From JANQRV01 sp964533785 (lineage in GTDB: Bacteria > Bacteroidota > Bacteroidia > Chitinophagales > Saprospiraceae): a DNA stretch of 6,825 bases. Shown here one piece after another: positions 5,215-6,825 of this stretch. The notes below the pieces were generated by a model. That model did no database searches, was not told the DNA's origin, and saw nothing but the letters and a program-made list of their open reading frames with translations. The translations under genes and the position numbers were made by a program. The DNA is taken from contig CAZHNG010000353.1 in NCBI GenBank assembly GCA_964533785.1, positions 1 to 6,825 on the forward strand, read 5' to 3'. How positions within the stretch are numbered: position 1 is the first letter of the stretch; every line of letters starts with the position of its first letter.

Positions 5215-6600
5215 TTACTTAAAGCTCAAAGTATTGGTACCTTTCTTGAGTTGGAAGGCAATAATTGTAGCATTCCCGTCCCTGCAAAATGTATTTTCAA
5301 CCAAAGTTGCTGGATTGTCAATCCTCTTAAGTGTTTCTCGCTTTCCTTCGTGAGTCACTTGAATTTGCCTGACCTCCTTATTTAAACGCAAAGTGAATTG
5401 TTCCGTAGCAAAGGGGGCTTTTAAAAGGATTTCATTTTCATTTGGAGTAAAAATAGTCAATTGCTTCGCCGCCCAATATCGAGCGATTTCACTATTCTTC
5501 ATCCACAGCAAGTTATCGTACTTCTCATTCAGCCTATTGACTACCGTTTTAAAAATATTAAAGCCGACCTTTTCACCATTGTAATAAATGCCGGGCCAGT
5601 GACAAACCAGAATAGCTGGTTCTCCCTTATCGATAACTTCCACTAGTCTCCCTTGCTGCAAATCTTCCGTAATGAACCGGTCCGGGTCACCGGGGGTCAG
5701 TCCGTCCCAGCCGCCAAACCAGTCGCCGGTACAACCGATAATATGCACGGAACACCGAGGGTCATCCGTTTCCAGGCCTGATACGTGGAAAAGCTCTGGT
5801 TCTACACTTTTTCCCGGATCGGTGATCACATTGCGGAAGAAATGGGGAATTTCCGCATTGAATACTTCCCGTATGGCTTCTAGCGTGCCCATGGCGAGAT
5901 TATCCATATTGCGGCCCCCAAACCCACCCGGCGTAGTAACCCCTTCACAATAAAAGCCTGCTTCTTTGAGGACATTGGCTGCATAAGCGATATAACTGCC
6001 CAATTCATCCGCACTCTTGGTCTGGCTCCATTCCCAATTTTCCATATATTCCGGCGTCGCATCGGGGAAAGGTAAACCCGTTTTGATATCGATCACCCGG
6101 GTATGACTGATCATCTCGGGGTGAATATCCCAATTGGGCATCATAAACTCCCGGACTAACTTCAGACTGTCCTCTAATTCTTTTTTGGTCCAACCCGGAA
6201 TAAACCGGTGCAACCAACCCGTACAAGCGGGGTAAGGCACCATGCTGTATTTGCCTTTTACCCCCATTTCCTGACACCATTCTCCAAATTCGCGGACAAA
6301 TGCATCCGGGATTTCAGGAGGCAGCTTCCGCCAATCTTGCGGATACCTATCGGGAAAAACTTCTCTAAATTGAGGAATACCGAAATAAGCCATGTTTACC
6401 AACGCGGTAGAATCATCGATGATAAAACTGACGGGCACCCGGTTCAGTGGATTCAATATCTCTATTTCGGGTAATGCAGGATCATTGGCAGTCATTTCGG
6501 GTAGTCCCGTAAATAGCACCGCCGAAGCGGTAACACTTTGTTTCAGGAATTTTCTTCTGGGAAGGTTGGACATAATGTTGGTTTTCTGATTACTCTCCAT
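5215..6600 (-). CDS. Tat-exported protein, possibly polysaccharide-deacetylase-like
   Basis: A 461-residue exported protein that I cannot name with certainty. The twin-arginine signal PRRKFLK (14-20) with a short hydrophobic stretch (22-33) indicates folded export to the periplasm. VPVSFIIDDST (55-65) resembles the first metal-binding motif of NodB-type polysaccharide deacetylases, and HPEMISHT (160-167) resembles the HExxxHT motif, but the second His expected at H-T-x-x-H is Ile170. Later motifs are GVTTPGGFGGRN (220-231), GCTGDWFGGWDG (289-300) and LVCHWPGIYYNG (331-342). The last 80 residues look like a beta-rich accessory domain. A TIM-barrel-like carbohydrate enzyme is the best guess. 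Two starts are possible: ATG at 6600, overlapping the upstream ORF by 11 bases, or ATG at 6573 (residue 10), which gives a standard Tat N-terminus (MSNLPRRKFLK) and is my preference. Neither has a clear ribosome binding site. Confidence 0.65.
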   Translation of the reverse strand: MESNQKTNIMSNLPRRKFLKQSVTASAVLFTGLPEMTANDPALPEIEILNPLNRVPVSFIIDDSTALVNMAYFGIPQFREVFPDRYPQDWRKLPPEIPDAFVREFGEWCQEMGVKGKYSMVPYPACTGWLHRFIPGWTKKELEDSLKLVREFMMPNWDIHPEMISHTRVIDIKTGLPFPDATPEYMENWEWSQTKSADELGSYIAYAANVLKEAGFYCEGVTTPGGFGGRNMDNLAMGTLEAIREVFNAEIPHFFRNVITDPGKSVEPELFHVSGLETDDPRCSVHIIGCTGDWFGGWDGLTPGDPDRFITEDLQQGRLVEVIDKGEPAILVCHWPGIYYNGEKVGFNIFKTVVNRLNEKYDNLLWMKNSEIARYWAAKQLTIFTPNENEILLKAPFATEQFTLRLNKEVRQIQVTHEGKRETLKRIDNPATLVENTFCRDGNATIIAFQLKKGTNTLSFK

Positions 6601-6825
6601 AAGATACTACTTTTCCATTATAGTCCGATAACCATTCCTTGCCTGTTGACTGATCGACAATTCCTAAACAACTCGTAAATTGTTCTTTGTATTTTCCCTC
6701 CCAAAAAGCCTGACAACACTTTTTCTGACAAGCCGCCTGGGGATACCCCGCATCCTGGGCAATACCGAGCACGACGATGAATTGATCGGGAATGCCGGAC
6801 TTTAGCCAAATGTTGAGGCAGGCGC
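6590..6825 (-). pseudogene. Truncated PqqB-like MBL-fold metallohydrolase (N-terminal part, runs off window)
   Basis: The frame is open to the right edge, so the true start lies outside; 78 codons are visible. FIVVLGIAQDAGYPQAACQK and the following Cys-Cys pair are the N-terminal hallmark of PqqB-like metallo-beta-lactamase-fold proteins, and FTSCLGIVDQSTGKEWL matches their second and third strands. In that family the chain then continues with a D/E-A-T-P-D-like segment and the HxHxDH metal motif, in proteins of about 300 residues. Here the match ends at the Leu coded by 6631-6629, 12 unrelated codons follow, and TAA comes at 6592-6590. The other two frames over 6590-6640 do not restore the family sequence, so this is loss of the 3' part, not a simple frameshift. 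The product would lack the active site. The ORF overlaps the first ATG of the Tat gene by 11 bases. A signal peptide may precede the visible part (ACLN at the edge). Confidence 0.65.

Noticed and set aside
5672..5953. 93-codon plus-strand open frame inside the Tat protein gene
   Set aside because: Shadow of the minus-strand gene; low-complexity Pro/Ser-rich translation without recognisable features.
6618..6809. Alternative minus-strand frame over the truncated MBL gene
   Set aside because: Its Arg/Cys-rich translation has no family resemblance, while the neighbouring frame gives the conserved LGIAQDAGYPQ motif.
1..6825. A defence, phage, toxin-antitoxin or other undescribed multi-gene system
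   Set aside because: Every well-supported gene belongs to housekeeping, membrane or carbohydrate-type families, and nothing in the arrangement suggests a dedicated system.

Overview
The window looks like chromosomal DNA of a member of the Bacteroidota. Three things point there: a BamD lipoprotein gene directly followed by the Bacteroidota-type RNA polymerase omega gene, a -7 element of the TAnnTTTG class in front of bamD, and a DUF3137 protein and Tat-exported proteins of kinds common in the phylum. The BamD wording (long TPR lipoprotein, charged AFERIRTSNDAELIY-like start) reminds me more of the Saprospiria/Lewinella side than of Flavobacteriaceae, but that is memory, not a search.

Left part (1-3363), AT-rich, housekeeping-like. 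A dienelactone-hydrolase-family lipoprotein runs in from the left edge on the plus strand. It converges on a minus-strand bamD-rpoZ pair (2066 to 908), and a long 18-bp inverted repeat (818-892) between them can terminate both transcripts. bamD has a recognisable promoter whose -7 box sits only 7 bases before the start codon. A 313-base divergent intergenic region with two stem-loop/palindrome candidates separates bamD from a plus-strand DUF3137 membrane protein gene (2380-3363).

Middle (3364-3879): 516 bases without a convincing gene. It holds a short GC-rich patch, several inverted repeats, and minus-strand open stretches in two frames that could be the remains of a decayed gene.

Right part (3880-6825), clearly more GC-rich, with a carbohydrate-metabolism look. 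A Tat-exported Gfo/Idh/MocA oxidoreductase (plus) converges on a Tat-exported protein with weak polysaccharide-deacetylase-like features (minus). They share a compact 12-bp stem terminator (5180-5214) that abuts the minus-strand stop codon. Upstream of the minus-strand gene, and overlapping its first possible start, is the N-terminal part of a PqqB-like metallo-beta-lactamase-fold protein. It stops after about 78 visible residues, before any metal-binding motif, so it looks like a truncated gene and marks a probable rearrangement breakpoint near 6630.

I found no CRISPR array, tRNA, rRNA, intact insertion sequence or recognisable defence system. The points most worth a second look are the truncated MBL gene joined to the Tat gene, the unassigned Tat protein itself, the composition step, and the possible pseudogene in 3364-3879.
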